Under the pieces are notes generated by a model. That model was not told the origin of the DNA and did not search any database. It saw only the letters and a program-made list of their open reading frames with translations. Positions 36,051-45,018 of a stretch of 64,000 nt of DNA are shown here, piece by piece (positions within the stretch are counted from its first letter, which is position 1; each line of letters begins with the position of its first letter). The stretch lies in NCBI GenBank assembly GCA_001899635.1, contig MKVQ01000010.1:62001-126000 (forward strand), read 5' to 3'. Position numbers and translations under genes: made by a program. Source of the stretch: Myxococcales bacterium 68-20. Lineage in GTDB: Bacteria; Myxococcota_A; Polyangia; Polyangiales; Polyangiaceae.

Positions 36051-37190
36051 TCAGCGCCCGTAGCGGGCCGCGAGGTCGCGCACCTCTTCGAGGAGCGTCG
36101 CTGCCGGAAGGTCCGGCGTGTCCGGCAACGCGGCGAGCTCGGTCGCGATCTCGGCGATGCTCCGTTCGCCGTTCATCATCGATAGAGCGCGCTTTGCACG
36201 CTCACCCAGAGGAGACGGAAGCGGCGTGAAGCTCGACGAGCCGCGCAGCAGTGCTTCGGGGGACGTGGGCATTCCGAAGAAGCTCGACTGCCGCGCGCGC
36301 ATCTTCACGTCACCGCCTTCGGTCGTAATGGTCGTCTCCCACGCCCAGCGCTGCCCTTGATCGTCGACGCGCAAGAGAAGACGAACACGATCGCCGTGGT
36401 CGATCTCCACTGGCTCGACCAGCGGTAGCACGAAGCGCGAGTACACCATCGACGTACCTGGCTCCGTGGTGAAGCCGAGGTCGCCGAGGATCGTCGCCGC
36501 GAACCAGATGGCCAGGCCATGAGCGGTTCCTCGCCGGCGGGGCGCGAGGACGACCTCTCCTTCGAGCGGTGCGTGCTCCGCGCCGTACTCGATCTTCGCC
36601 CATGGTGCGGACGTCGTGAGGAGATCGCTTGCGCGGAGGCGTCCACCATCGGCGAGCGGTGTGTTGAGGATTGACCGTCTGATGCTCTCGGACGCTAACC
36701 CGCGTCGTTCGAAGCCCGCGCTTCCGCGCGCGAGCCAGCCGGCCATCTCTTCGTTCTCGAACACGCTGACGAAGAGCTCGTCACGCTCGGGGATCAAGGT
36801 TCCGTTCGGGGCGAGCAAGCGCGCCTTCGCGTCACGGAGGACCGCGAAGTGATCGCCGTGGGTCGGTACGCTTCCGCGAAGGTCGGACACGATGACGTCG
36901 GCCTTCTCGGGCAGCGTCAGCTCGTACGAGGTCGTGTGGTGGATCTCGATCCGGCCCTCGAAGCCATTCTCTCGGGCGAGCTCTGGGATGAGCCACACGG
37001 CTGGGTTGGGATCGACCGCATGCACTCGCCGCGCTCCTGCTCGAACGGCGAGTAGCGTGAGGATCCCGGTCCCGGCGCCGATGTCGAGCACGACGCTGCC
37101 GGGCTTCACGGCCCGTTCGATGGCGCGAGCGTAGGCATCCATCCGTACGCCATCCGCGGCCATGTGACCGTAGTTGAGCACCGAGTACAT
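36051..37190 (-). CDS. PRMT-like SAM methyltransferase with C-terminal PqqD-like domain
   Basis: 379 residues. MYSVLNYGHMAADGVRMDAY and VVLDIGAGTGILTLLAVRAGARRVHAVD match the protein-arginine-methyltransferase-like fold. The PRMT double-Glu loop is not evident (ADVIVSDLRGSVP instead), so Arg methylation is not assured; a related group is seen in RiPP clusters. From about residue 325 the protein has ERAKRALSMMNGERSIAEIATELAAL and a final helix, resembling a PqqD-like recognition domain. That would let it bind a leader peptide directly. Opposite strand to the cluster core, divergent from the ABC exporter. Confidence 0.82.
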   Translation of the reverse strand: MYSVLNYGHMAADGVRMDAYARAIERAVKPGSVVLDIGAGTGILTLLAVRAGARRVHAVDPNPAVWLIPELARENGFEGRIEIHHTTSYELTLPEKADVIVSDLRGSVPTHGDHFAVLRDAKARLLAPNGTLIPERDELFVSVFENEEMAGWLARGSAGFERRGLASESIRRSILNTPLADGGRLRASDLLTTSAPWAKIEYGAEHAPLEGEVVLAPRRRGTAHGLAIWFAATILGDLGFTTEPGTSMVYSRFVLPLVEPVEIDHGDRVRLLLRVDDQGQRWAWETTITTEGGDVKMRARQSSFFGMPTSPEALLRGSSSFTPLPSPLGERAKRALSMMNGERSIAEIATELAALPDTPDLPAATLLEEVRDLAARYGR

Positions 37191-37250
37191 GGGTCGGTCG
37201 TATCCGATTTCCGGGGGGGCTGTGCAAGGCGCGATGCTAGAAATTCATCC

Positions 37251-38876
37251 GTGGGCAGCGCCTCTCTGGTCCGCATCCTCATGGCGCGGACGTCCCGTCG
37301 TACGCGCGCATGGCTCGGCCTTGCCGTCGTCCTCGGCGTGGTTGGACGTCTTCTCCTCGTCGTCTTGGCGAGCCGGCTTGCCGATGGTGTGTCCACGATG
37401 GCGGTGGAGCTCGGGGGCGCCAGCGCGATCGTCTTCGCGATGCTCCGAGCTGTCCAGTCGTTTGCTCGTGTCGGCGTGCAGCGTGATGTCTATTCGATGA
37501 CTGTACGAGCGGTTCTCGCCGGCGACGTCGTCGGTGTCCCGACGTCCGATGTGCGGCGTGTCGCGCTCGATGGCAGCTACCACGCGGCCGTCCTGGTCGG
37601 GGAGCTGACGCCCGTGCTGATCGCGGACATCGTCACGGCGCTCGCGCTCTTGCCCTTTCTCACGGTGACGTTTCCGGCGCGTCTTCTCGTGCTCGCGGCA
37701 GCGGCGGTTCTCGTCGTCATGCTGGCTGCCCTGGCGCTCCGTGCAGTCGCGTATCGCCTAGAGCAACGGGTCGCCGATGCCTACGGCGGCGTGTTCGACA
37801 CGCTGCTGGGGTCGATCGAGAACCGGGTCGAGATCGTGGCGCGCGCGGGTGAGCCGGAGTTCGCCGCTGCGTTCGAGCGTCAGCTCGCCGCCTACGAGTC
37901 GCTCGCGCGCCGGCTCGGCTTCGGAGGCTCGGTGTTGCGTCGCGCACCAATCGCCGCAGGTGCTCTCGCGGTCCTCGCGGTAGTCAGTGTCGACGGCGCC
38001 TCGCGTAGTGTCATAGAGGGGGCCGTGTTGCAGCAGGCGCTCGTCCTGGCCGCCTGCATCCCGCCGATTCACGGAGCGCTCCTCGGCGCATACGGGATGG
38101 TGAGGTCGCTCGTCTTCGTTCGGCCGCTGGCCGAGCTCCTCCTCGGCGCGCGCCATACCGAATACCGGCCATCGGGGACCCAAGTCGTCGAGTTGCCGGT
38201 TGCCGTGCGAGGCGTAGGCGTTGGTTTCGCCTACTCGGACGATGCTCCACCGGTGCTCGCCGATGTCAGCTTCGTCTGGAGCCCAAACGTCCCGCTCGTG
38301 CTCGTCGGCCCGAACGGTGCGGGAAAGAGCACGCTTTTCAAGCTGCTACTGGGTCTTCGCTCGCCGACATCGGGGACGCTTTGGTACGGCGAACACGCGC
38401 TCGCCGCGCTCGACCTCCAGAGCCTCCGCCGTCAGGTGGCCTACCTTCCGCAGCGCCCGTACCTCGGCGAGGCGCACGTTACCGTGCGCGCCGCGCTCAA
38501 GCTTGCAGTGCCGCACGCATCCGACGAAGCGATGCGCCAAGCGCTCGAGCGCGTGTGTCTACGCGAGGCTCTCTGTAGGCACGGTGCCGACGAGCTTGCC
38601 GTTCCGGTCGGCGAGCTCTCGACGGGGCAGCGGCAGCGCGTGGCGTTGGCACGCGTGCTCCTGCAGGAAGCGAAGCTGATGTTGCTCGACGAACCGGACG
38701 CAAACCTCGATCAGGAGGGCGTGGTGCTCGTCGCCTCAATCGTGAAAGAGCTCTGCGCGGAAGGTAGAATGGTCGCGATTGCAGCCCACACACCGGAGCT
38801 TGCGGCCTTGTCGAGAACCCCCGTCGAGCTGGGGCGGCGCTCGATCGTTGCGCTCCGGTCTGCGAGCAGCGGCTGA
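37251..38876 (+). CDS. ABC exporter, fused membrane and ATPase domains (D protein candidate)
   Basis: About 541 residues from GTG 37251; ATG 37281 is the alternative. A six-helix exporter domain occupies roughly residues 15-320. The ATPase has Walker A GPNGAGKST (about 353-361), the signature LSTGQRQRV (Ser-Thr-Gly instead of Ser-Gly-Gly), and Walker B LMLLDEPDANLD with its Glu. There is no N-terminal C39 peptidase domain, so it would not cut a leader while exporting. The likely job is export of the mature RiPP and self-protection. Divergent from the methyltransferase. Confidence 0.88.
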   Translation: MGSASLVRILMARTSRRTRAWLGLAVVLGVVGRLLLVVLASRLADGVSTMAVELGGASAIVFAMLRAVQSFARVGVQRDVYSMTVRAVLAGDVVGVPTSDVRRVALDGSYHAAVLVGELTPVLIADIVTALALLPFLTVTFPARLLVLAAAAVLVVMLAALALRAVAYRLEQRVADAYGGVFDTLLGSIENRVEIVARAGEPEFAAAFERQLAAYESLARRLGFGGSVLRRAPIAAGALAVLAVVSVDGASRSVIEGAVLQQALVLAACIPPIHGALLGAYGMVRSLVFVRPLAELLLGARHTEYRPSGTQVVELPVAVRGVGVGFAYSDDAPPVLADVSFVWSPNVPLVLVGPNGAGKSTLFKLLLGLRSPTSGTLWYGEHALAALDLQSLRRQVAYLPQRPYLGEAHVTVRAALKLAVPHASDEAMRQALERVCLREALCRHGADELAVPVGELSTGQRQRVALARVLLQEAKLMLLDEPDANLDQEGVVLVASIVKELCAEGRMVAIAAHTPELAALSRTPVELGRRSIVALRSASSG

Positions 38877-38912
38877 GAAGGCTGACCAAGGCACGACCAC
38901 GCTTCGGCGAGG

Positions 38913-40304
38913 TCAGCGCACCTCGACGTCCGGGCATCCGGCGCTGGGCGGCGCTCCGGTGCGCGGCTTCACGTCGGCGTTCTCCGGCGCGCCGTACGCT
39001 GCGAGGAGCGCGAAGTGCTCGAAGGTGCAGGGCGTCACCACGATCGAGCTCGCGCCGTCGGCGCGGAGCTTCTCGCCGCGTGCGATCTGCTCGCGGCGAT
39101 CGTCCCACTGACTGCGCCCCGGCGGGTCGTAGCCACGGACGCTCGAGATGACCCACGCGACGGCGACGCACGCAGCGGCCGTCTTCGCGGCGAGCGCACG
39201 GTCGTCGTAGACGAGCTCGCGCAGCTTGACGAGGCCGGCGTCGGCGACGAAGGCGGCCAGGAGCACCATCGCGCCGAGCAGCGCGCGTTCGGGATGGTGC
39301 GCTGGAGCACCGTCGCGGGCGTTGCCGTAGGAGAGGAACGCGATCTGTGCGGCGGCGCAGGCGAGCGGGAGCGCCCATCGCCTCCGGAGAGCGTGATCGC
39401 GCATCGCCGGGACGACGAGGAACGCAAACGGGATCGCGATCTCGGGACGCGTCACGAAGAGCAGCTTCGGGTACGAGAGGAGGGCGTCGACCGTGTCCGT
39501 CGCTCCCTCGCCGATCGCGCGCTTGAACGTCGATACGCGGCGGAAGAAGTGCAGCGGACCGTCATGGGCGTGAGCGTTCCACGCCATCCACGCGAGAGGG
39601 CCGACGGCGCAGGCGAGAGCGAGGCCGACCAGCACGCCGCGCTCTCTGCCGGCGGAGCGCGCGCCGCGGACGACGAGCGTCAGCGCGAGGACGGCGGCTA
39701 CCGGCCAGGGCTCGTAGCGCGAGAGGCACGCCGCGCCGATCGCGAGCGCGAAAAGGGCGAACGGCCTCGTCCCGGAAGCGCCGAGGTCCGAGCGCGGCGC
39801 GGCGAGGCCGATCGCGGCCGCCGCCGTCAGGCTCGCCGTGAACGACTCCGGTACCGGCGCCGCGCCGAGCCAGATGCACCAGGGCGTCGCGAGCGCGAAC
39901 GCGGTGGCGAACAGCGCTCGACCCCGCGGGAGGCCGACGAAGCGAAGCGCTAGGTACGGCGCCGTGGCTGTGATGCTCGCGAGCGCGATCGACACCGCAT
40001 TGGCGACCGCGAGCGAGCGGCCGAGCACGGCCATCGCGCCGCCGAGCACCCAGAAGGGGAAGGGGAGCCAGCTCGTCCCGGTCGGATCGAGCCGAGGGGC
40101 ATGCGCGAAGGTCTGCGCGATCGTGACGCGCGAAAAGTCGTCGTCGGAGACGTGGTCGAAGCCAGCTGCACGCGCGAGCACGCACGCGAGCGCATACAGA
40201 CCGGCGACCGCCGCGCAGTCGAGCACGAGCGTTCGCTGCAGAGCGGAAGCGCCTGCCGGTGCCGCGTCCTCGTCGTCCGCGGCTGAGGTCTTCGCCGCGG
40301 ACAT
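38913..40304 (-). CDS. GT-C-type membrane glycosyltransferase (ArnT/PMT-like)
   Basis: 463 residues with about ten membrane helices. The early loop VSDDDFSRVTIAQTF holds the acidic motif typical of GT-C enzymes, followed by GTSWLPFPFW. These enzymes move sugars from a polyprenyl-phosphate donor to lipids or proteins outside the cytoplasmic membrane. The C-terminal 80 residues are a soluble domain (SSIVVTPCTFEHFALLAAYG). Substrate unknown. It converges with the ABC exporter and precedes secG on the opposite side only by strand order (secG lies upstream). Confidence 0.78.
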   Translation of the reverse strand: MSAAKTSAADDEDAAPAGASALQRTLVLDCAAVAGLYALACVLARAAGFDHVSDDDFSRVTIAQTFAHAPRLDPTGTSWLPFPFWVLGGAMAVLGRSLAVANAVSIALASITATAPYLALRFVGLPRGRALFATAFALATPWCIWLGAAPVPESFTASLTAAAAIGLAAPRSDLGASGTRPFALFALAIGAACLSRYEPWPVAAVLALTLVVRGARSAGRERGVLVGLALACAVGPLAWMAWNAHAHDGPLHFFRRVSTFKRAIGEGATDTVDALLSYPKLLFVTRPEIAIPFAFLVVPAMRDHALRRRWALPLACAAAQIAFLSYGNARDGAPAHHPERALLGAMVLLAAFVADAGLVKLRELVYDDRALAAKTAAACVAVAWVISSVRGYDPPGRSQWDDRREQIARGEKLRADGASSIVVTPCTFEHFALLAAYGAPENADVKPRTGAPPSAGCPDVEVR

Positions 40305-40352
40305 GCTCGGATCTCTTCCGTGCTCGCGTATGGACGCGCGCGCGACGGTCCG

Positions 40353-40760
40353 TCAGGGAGCGGGAGCCGTGGGCGCCGGCGCCTCGGTCGGGGCCGGCGT
40401 GTCACCGGTCGGAGCGGGCGTCTCGGTCGGGGCCGGAGTCGGTTCCGCGTCCTTCGCGCGCTCCTTGAGCTGCCCCTTGTCCTTCTTGCGGCCGGCCTCC
40501 TGCGTGACCTTCGCCTTCAGGGCGCGGTCGCCGGAGGACGAGAGGTATGCGAGCGAGACGCTCGTGAGCATGAAGATGCCCGCACAGATCGCCGTGGCTC
40601 GCGTGAGGATGTTGCCGGCGCCGCGACCGCCGAAGACCTGCGTGGTCGCTCCACCGAAGGCCGCGCCCATACCGCCGCCCTTGCCCTGCTGGAGGAGCAC
40701 GACGCCCATGAGCACCATGCAGACAAAGACGTGGACGATGTAGATGAAGGTCTGAAGCAT
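40353..40760 (-). CDS. secG: Protein-export membrane protein SecG
   Basis: 135 residues. Two membrane helices with the conserved linker between: VLMGVVLLQQGKGGGMGAAFGG, then GNILTRATAICAGIFMLTSVSLAYL. SecG is an accessory subunit of the SecYEG translocon. The Lys/Glu and Pro/Thr/Ala tail (PTPAPTETPAPTGDTPAP) is longer than in E. coli and probably disordered. It follows tpiA by 33 bases, the order gap-pgk-tpiA-secG found in many bacteria. Confidence 0.93.
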   Translation of the reverse strand: MLQTFIYIVHVFVCMVLMGVVLLQQGKGGGMGAAFGGATTQVFGGRGAGNILTRATAICAGIFMLTSVSLAYLSSSGDRALKAKVTQEAGRKKDKGQLKERAKDAEPTPAPTETPAPTGDTPAPTEAPAPTAPAP

Positions 40761-40793
40761 GGGCTTTCGGAGTGAGCTCGAGGCAGCCGGCGG

Positions 40794-41558
40794 CTACTTT
40801 GCCTGCGCGGCCCTGGCGATAGCACCAAACGAGCCAGGGTCCAAGCTCGCTCCGCCGACCAGAGCGCCGTCGACGTTGGGGCAGGCCAGGAGCGCGGCCG
40901 CGTTGTCGGCTTTGACGGAGCCGCCGTAGAGGATGCGGGTGCGGTCGGCCAGGCTCTGGGCCTTGTTTGCGAGCCACGTCCGGATGGCGGCGTGGACCTC
41001 TTCCGCCTCGGCCGGCCCGGCCGTCTTCCCGGTGCCGATCGCCCAGACGGGCTCGTAGGCGATCGCGACTGCCTCGGAGCTCTGCGCGATGACGTCGAGG
41101 AAGGCTTCGACTTGGGCCTTGACGACGCGCAGCGTCTCGCCGGCTTCGCGCTGCGCGAGCGTCTCGCCCACGCAGGCGATCGGGATGAGCCCGTTCGCGA
41201 GCGCTGCCGAGACCTTGTCGGCGACGACTGCATCGGTCTCGCCGAAGTACTGGCGACGCTCGCTGTGACCAACGATGACCCACGCGCACCCGCACTCCCG
41301 CAGGAACGGTCCGCTGATCTCACCCGTGTAGGCCCCTTCGGGCTTCGGGTGGAGGTTCTGACCAGCGAGTCCGACCGGCGAGCCGTGGAGCTCGGCCGCG
41401 ACCGCGGCGAGCGCCGTGAACGGCGGCGCGACGACGACCTCGACGTTCGTCAGCTCCTTCGCGAACTCGACGACTCCGGCTGCGAGCGGGACACTCGACT
41501 GGCCGCCATGGAACATCTTCCAGTTGCCCGCGATGAGCGGCGTGCGTGAGGGGTTCAC
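40794..41558 (-). CDS. tpiA: Triosephosphate isomerase
   Basis: 254 residues. Interconverts glyceraldehyde-3-phosphate and dihydroxyacetone phosphate. Landmarks: PLIAGNWKMF with the catalytic Lys, VIVGHSERR with the electrophilic His, the AYEPVWAIGTG loop with the catalytic Glu, and ILYGGSVKADNA at the phosphate site. GTG 41558 is the start, with GGAGGA about seven bases upstream. Third gene of the glycolytic operon. Confidence 0.97.
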   Translation of the reverse strand: MNPSRTPLIAGNWKMFHGGQSSVPLAAGVVEFAKELTNVEVVVAPPFTALAAVAAELHGSPVGLAGQNLHPKPEGAYTGEISGPFLRECGCAWVIVGHSERRQYFGETDAVVADKVSAALANGLIPIACVGETLAQREAGETLRVVKAQVEAFLDVIAQSSEAVAIAYEPVWAIGTGKTAGPAEAEEVHAAIRTWLANKAQSLADRTRILYGGSVKADNAAALLACPNVDGALVGGASLDPGSFGAIARAAQAK

Positions 41559-41666
41559 GGATTCGTCCTCCAGTTCAGCCAGGTTTTGTCAGGAGCGATG
41601 TTCGCGGATCGAGGGTGTCGTCGTCCAGCAGTGCGGACGTCGTCGCTCCTCGATCCGCTGGCTCGC

Positions 41667-42887
41667 TCAGTCGGCGGTGACTCGACGCAGAACCTCGATG
41701 CCCGGCAGCTTCTTCCCTTCGATTAGCTCGAGGGATGCGCCGCCGCCGGTCGAGATGTGCTTCATCTTCGAGGCGATCTCGGGGCCCGCCTCTTTCACGG
41801 CCGCCGCGCTGTCGCCGCCGCCGACGACCGTGAACGCGGGCGAGCTCGCCATCGCGCGGGCGACTGCGAAGGTGCCGCTCGAGAACGGCTCTTTCTCGAA
41901 GAGGCCCATCGGTCCGTTCCAGAACACCGTCTTCGCCTTCGCGATGTGCTTCGAGAACTGCGCGACGCTCTTCGGACCGATGTCGAGGGCCATGTGGCCG
42001 TCGGGGACCGAGGAGGCATCGACGATGTGGCCCTCGGGGGCTTGGATGCTCTGCGCGACGACGACGTCGACGGGCAGGACGAGGTCGACCTTCTTCTCGC
42101 GCGCCTTCTCGAGGATCGTGCGCGCGAGCGGGAGCTTGTCGTCCTCGATCTTCGAGGACTTCATGTTCAGGCCCTTCGCGGCGAGGAACGTGTTCGCCAT
42201 CGCGCCGCCGATCAGGAGGACGTTCACCTTCTCGAAGAGGGAGTCGATCACGCTGATCTTGTCGGAGACCTTGGCGCCGCCGAGGATCGCGACGAACGGC
42301 TTGTCCGGCGTCGTGATCACCTTACCGAGGGCGCTGATCTCCTTCTCGAGGAGGAAGCCGCAGCCCCGCTCGCGCATGAGCTTCGGCAGCGCATGCACCG
42401 ATGCGTGCGCGCGATGGACGGCGCCGAACGCGTCGTCGACGTAGACGTCGCAGAGCTCGGCCAGCTTCTGGGCGAACGTCTCGTCGTCCTTCTCTTCCTC
42501 CGCGTGGAAGCGGAGGTTCTCGAGGAGGCACACCTGACCGTTGCGGAGATCGTAGATGACCTTCTTCGCGGCGTCCCCGATGCAGTCCTCCGGCATGTGC
42601 ACCTCGACGCCGAGGAGCTCCGCGAGGCGGGAACCGCACGGCTCGAGCGACAGCTTCGGATCGGGACCCTTCTTCGGGCGGCCGAGGTGGCTCGCGAGAA
42701 TGACGCGCGCGCCGCGCTCCATCGCGTGCTTGATCGTCGGCAGTGCCTCGGCGATGCGCGCGTCATCCGTGATCTTCATCCTCCCGCCGTCGTCTTCGAG
42801 CGGGACGTTGAAGTCGACGCGGATGAAGACGCGCTTGTTCTCGATGGGAAGGTCGCGGATGGACGAGATGCGATCGAGCGTGGTCAT
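41667..42887 (-). CDS. pgk: Phosphoglycerate kinase
   Basis: 406 residues. Transfers phosphate from 1,3-bisphosphoglycerate to ADP. RVDFNVPL is the N-terminal substrate motif, SHLGRPKKG lies near residue 65, GGAKVSDKI and then VVGGGDSAAA are the nucleotide-binding elements, and HISTGGGASLELIEGK the C-terminal hinge. Length is normal for the family. The ATG at 42887 is 229 bases from gap; tpiA follows after 108 bases. Confidence 0.97.
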   Translation of the reverse strand: MTTLDRISSIRDLPIENKRVFIRVDFNVPLEDDGGRMKITDDARIAEALPTIKHAMERGARVILASHLGRPKKGPDPKLSLEPCGSRLAELLGVEVHMPEDCIGDAAKKVIYDLRNGQVCLLENLRFHAEEEKDDETFAQKLAELCDVYVDDAFGAVHRAHASVHALPKLMRERGCGFLLEKEISALGKVITTPDKPFVAILGGAKVSDKISVIDSLFEKVNVLLIGGAMANTFLAAKGLNMKSSKIEDDKLPLARTILEKAREKKVDLVLPVDVVVAQSIQAPEGHIVDASSVPDGHMALDIGPKSVAQFSKHIAKAKTVFWNGPMGLFEKEPFSSGTFAVARAMASSPAFTVVGGGDSAAAVKEAGPEIASKMKHISTGGGASLELIEGKKLPGIEVLRRVTAD

Positions 42888-43050
42888 GACGCGGTTCTCC
42901 GAGCTACGTGGCGTATTCGATCACGATGGTGACGAGGAGCCGCCGCTGAAGTGCGCGCTCCTCGCCGGGAGGGGAGCTCCGCGCGATCGTCTTCACGCGG
43001 CCCACGCGACTCGCGAGCGAGGCGCTGGTTCACGGTGCGTGAATGTGCCG

Positions 43051-43077
43051 GAGGGCAGCGGTGGTGCCGCTGCCCTC
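43051..43077 (-). terminator. Hairpin between gap and pgk
   Basis: A perfect 11-base inverted repeat (GAGGGCAGCGG and CCGCTGCCCTC, loop of five) starts 39 bases after the gap stop codon. There is no T-run on either side, so it may be a partial terminator, an mRNA-stability element, or an attenuator that sets gap above pgk. Confidence 0.5.
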
Positions 43078-43116
43078 GAGGCCGGATCGCGATCGAGAGG
43101 AGCTCCTCTCGCTAGA

Positions 43117-44133
43117 TCAGAGCTTGGACGAGACGAGCTGGGCGAGCTCGATCATGCGATTCGAGAAGCCCCACTCGTTGTCGTACCAGCTGAACACCTT
43201 CGCGAAGTTGTCGCCCATGACCTGGGTGATCGTGGCGTCGAAGATCGACGAGCGCGGGTCGCCGATGTAGTCGCTCGAGACGAGCTGCTCCTCGGTGTAG
43301 CCGAGGATGTCCTTGAGGGCGCCCTCGCTCGCGGCCTTCATCGCGGCGTGGATCGCGTCCTTCGTGAGGGGCTTCTCGGTCTCGAGGGTGAGGTCGACGA
43401 GGCTGACGTCCATCGTCGGGACGCGGACGGCCTGGCCGTCGAACTTGCCGGCGAGGGCCGGGAGGACCTCGGAGAGGGCCTTCGCGGCGCCGGTCGACGA
43501 CGGGATCATGTTCTGCGCCGCGGCGCGCGCGCGACGGAGATCGCCCTTGCGGTGCGGGATGTCGAGGACCGCCTGGTCGTTCGTGTACGCGTGGATCGTC
43601 GTCATGAGGCCGCGCTTGATGCCGAACGTGTCCTGCAGGACCTTGGCGACCGGGGCGAGGCAGTTCGTCGTGCACGAGCCGCACGAGATGACCGTGTGCT
43701 TCGCGCTGTCGTAGACCTCGGTGTTGACGCCGAGGACGATGGTCGCGTCGTGGTTCTTCGCCGGAGCGGAGATGATGACCTTCTTCGCGCCCGCCTCGAG
43801 GTGGGCCTTGTTCTTCTCCTTGTCGGTGAAGAGGCCGGTGCACTCGAGGACGATGTCGACGCCGAGCTCCTTCCACGGGAGCTTGGCCGGGTCCTTCTCG
43901 GCGAGGATCTTGATCTTCTTGCCGCCGATGTCGATGGTGCCTTCGCCGGCGGTCGCACGCGTCTCCGCGCGGCCGTGGACGGTGTCGTAGTTGTAGAGGT
44001 GCGCAAGCGTCTTCGCGTCCGTGAGGTCGTTGATGGCGACAACCTCCAGATCGCTCACCTTGCGCTTGTTGAGCGCGCGAACGATGCAGCGCCCGATACG
44101 ACCGAACCCGTTGATGGCAATCTTCCTGGCCAT
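43117..44133 (-). CDS. gap: Glyceraldehyde-3-phosphate dehydrogenase, type I
   Basis: 338 residues from ATG 44133, which gives the standard MARKIAINGFGRIGR NAD-binding start; the longer frame to 44193 is not conserved. The catalytic Cys lies in SCGSCTTNCLAPV, near residue 155, then the His in IHAYTNDQ; WYDNEWGFSNRM is the C-terminal signature. First gene of the gap-pgk-tpiA-secG operon. Confidence 0.97.
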   Translation of the reverse strand: MARKIAINGFGRIGRCIVRALNKRKVSDLEVVAINDLTDAKTLAHLYNYDTVHGRAETRATAGEGTIDIGGKKIKILAEKDPAKLPWKELGVDIVLECTGLFTDKEKNKAHLEAGAKKVIISAPAKNHDATIVLGVNTEVYDSAKHTVISCGSCTTNCLAPVAKVLQDTFGIKRGLMTTIHAYTNDQAVLDIPHRKGDLRRARAAAQNMIPSSTGAAKALSEVLPALAGKFDGQAVRVPTMDVSLVDLTLETEKPLTKDAIHAAMKAASEGALKDILGYTEEQLVSSDYIGDPRSSIFDATITQVMGDNFAKVFSWYDNEWGFSNRMIELAQLVSSKL

Positions 44134-44278
44134 GGCGAAGCTCCTGCTCCTTTGAGAGGAGCGCAACGTAGTCCCGAGCATCCTGGGGGGCAAGGCTCGT
44201 CGCGCCTTCGTTTGGGCTCTGGTTTCCTCCGCTTAGCAGGCGTCTTTCAGGCGTCGTTCTGCGGTTCGGCTCATCGCC

Positions 44279-44314
44279 GAGGTCGCGTCGCCGCGACTTC
44301 CGCGACGCGACCTC
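44279..44314 (-). terminator. Long hairpin downstream of the Cys-rich lipoprotein gene
   Basis: A perfect 12-base inverted repeat (GAGGTCGCGTCG, a 12-base loop, CGACGCGACCTC) about 90 bases after the stop at 44405 and 146 bases before gap. Both arms are very GC-rich; no T-run follows. Probably a transcription end or boundary element. Confidence 0.45.
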
Positions 44315-44404
44315 TACGACGCGACAGCGCGCCGCCCGCTCGAGCAGGCGACGCGCTGAAGGATGGGATCGAATGGGCTCTCGCGTGTCGCGCTCAGCCG
44401 CGGA

Positions 44405-44917
44405 TCAGGGGCAGGGCGCGAACTCGCAGTTCGGGCCGGTGCGAGCGACATAGCTGCCGTCCGGGCACTCCTTGGCTTCCTCGGTGCACGCCTTCGGCTC
44501 GCAGGGCGCGAACTCGCAGTTCGGTCCGGTGCGGCCGACGTAGGTTCCGTCGGGGCACTGCCTCGCTTCGAGCGAGCAGCCCACCGGGTTCGAACCGCCG
44601 CAAGCGCGCTCCGTGCACGTGATGCCGTCGGCGGTGCACGAGCAGTCGTTGCAGCCGTCGAGCGACTTGAAGGTGTCGCCGACGGTGTAGGGGCCGTTCG
44701 GCGCGGGCGTCCTCGTCTCCTTTCCGGTCGCGACGTCGTACGAGACAGTGTCGTCCCACGAGCACGTCTGCCCGTCGCCGGTCGGCGTTCCGTCCTTCCG
44801 CTTTTGGAGCTGCTGCTCGCTTCGACCGACGGCGATCTCTCCATCGTCGCATGCCGTGACGGCAAGCACGGCGGCGGCGGTGGCGGCGAGGATGAAGCAT
44901 GAAGCAATACGGGACAT
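44405..44917 (-). CDS. Cys-rich lipoprotein with duplicated TGPNCEFAPC repeat
   Basis: 170 residues from ATG 44917. Signal peptide with lipobox LAVTAC. A VWC/TIL-like middle (GDTFKSLDGCNDCSCTADGITCTERACGG) precedes two near-identical C-terminal units of about 30 residues: CPDGTYVGRTGPNCEFAPC and CPDGSYVARTGPNCEFAPC. The two DNA copies are 90 bases apart (44412 and 44502 onward) and differ at only a few positions, a recent tandem duplication. Function unknown; likely surface adhesion or protease-inhibitor-like. Confidence 0.82.
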   Translation of the reverse strand: MSRIASCFILAATAAAVLAVTACDDGEIAVGRSEQQLQKRKDGTPTGDGQTCSWDDTVSYDVATGKETRTPAPNGPYTVGDTFKSLDGCNDCSCTADGITCTERACGGSNPVGCSLEARQCPDGTYVGRTGPNCEFAPCEPKACTEEAKECPDGSYVARTGPNCEFAPCP

Positions 44918-45018
44918 GGGAAGCTCTCCTTGATCGGGGTGCACCGCGGTGCGGGCTCGTTGTCCATGGGTGGTCGCCGCCGGTGCCGCTCGTGACGAAA
45001 TCGTGAGCTCGGCGTCGA

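Noticed and set aside
40353-42887. Extra genes within the glycolytic operon gaps
   Set aside because: The 33- and 108-base gaps hold no open frame with start signal; the shadow frames are antisense.
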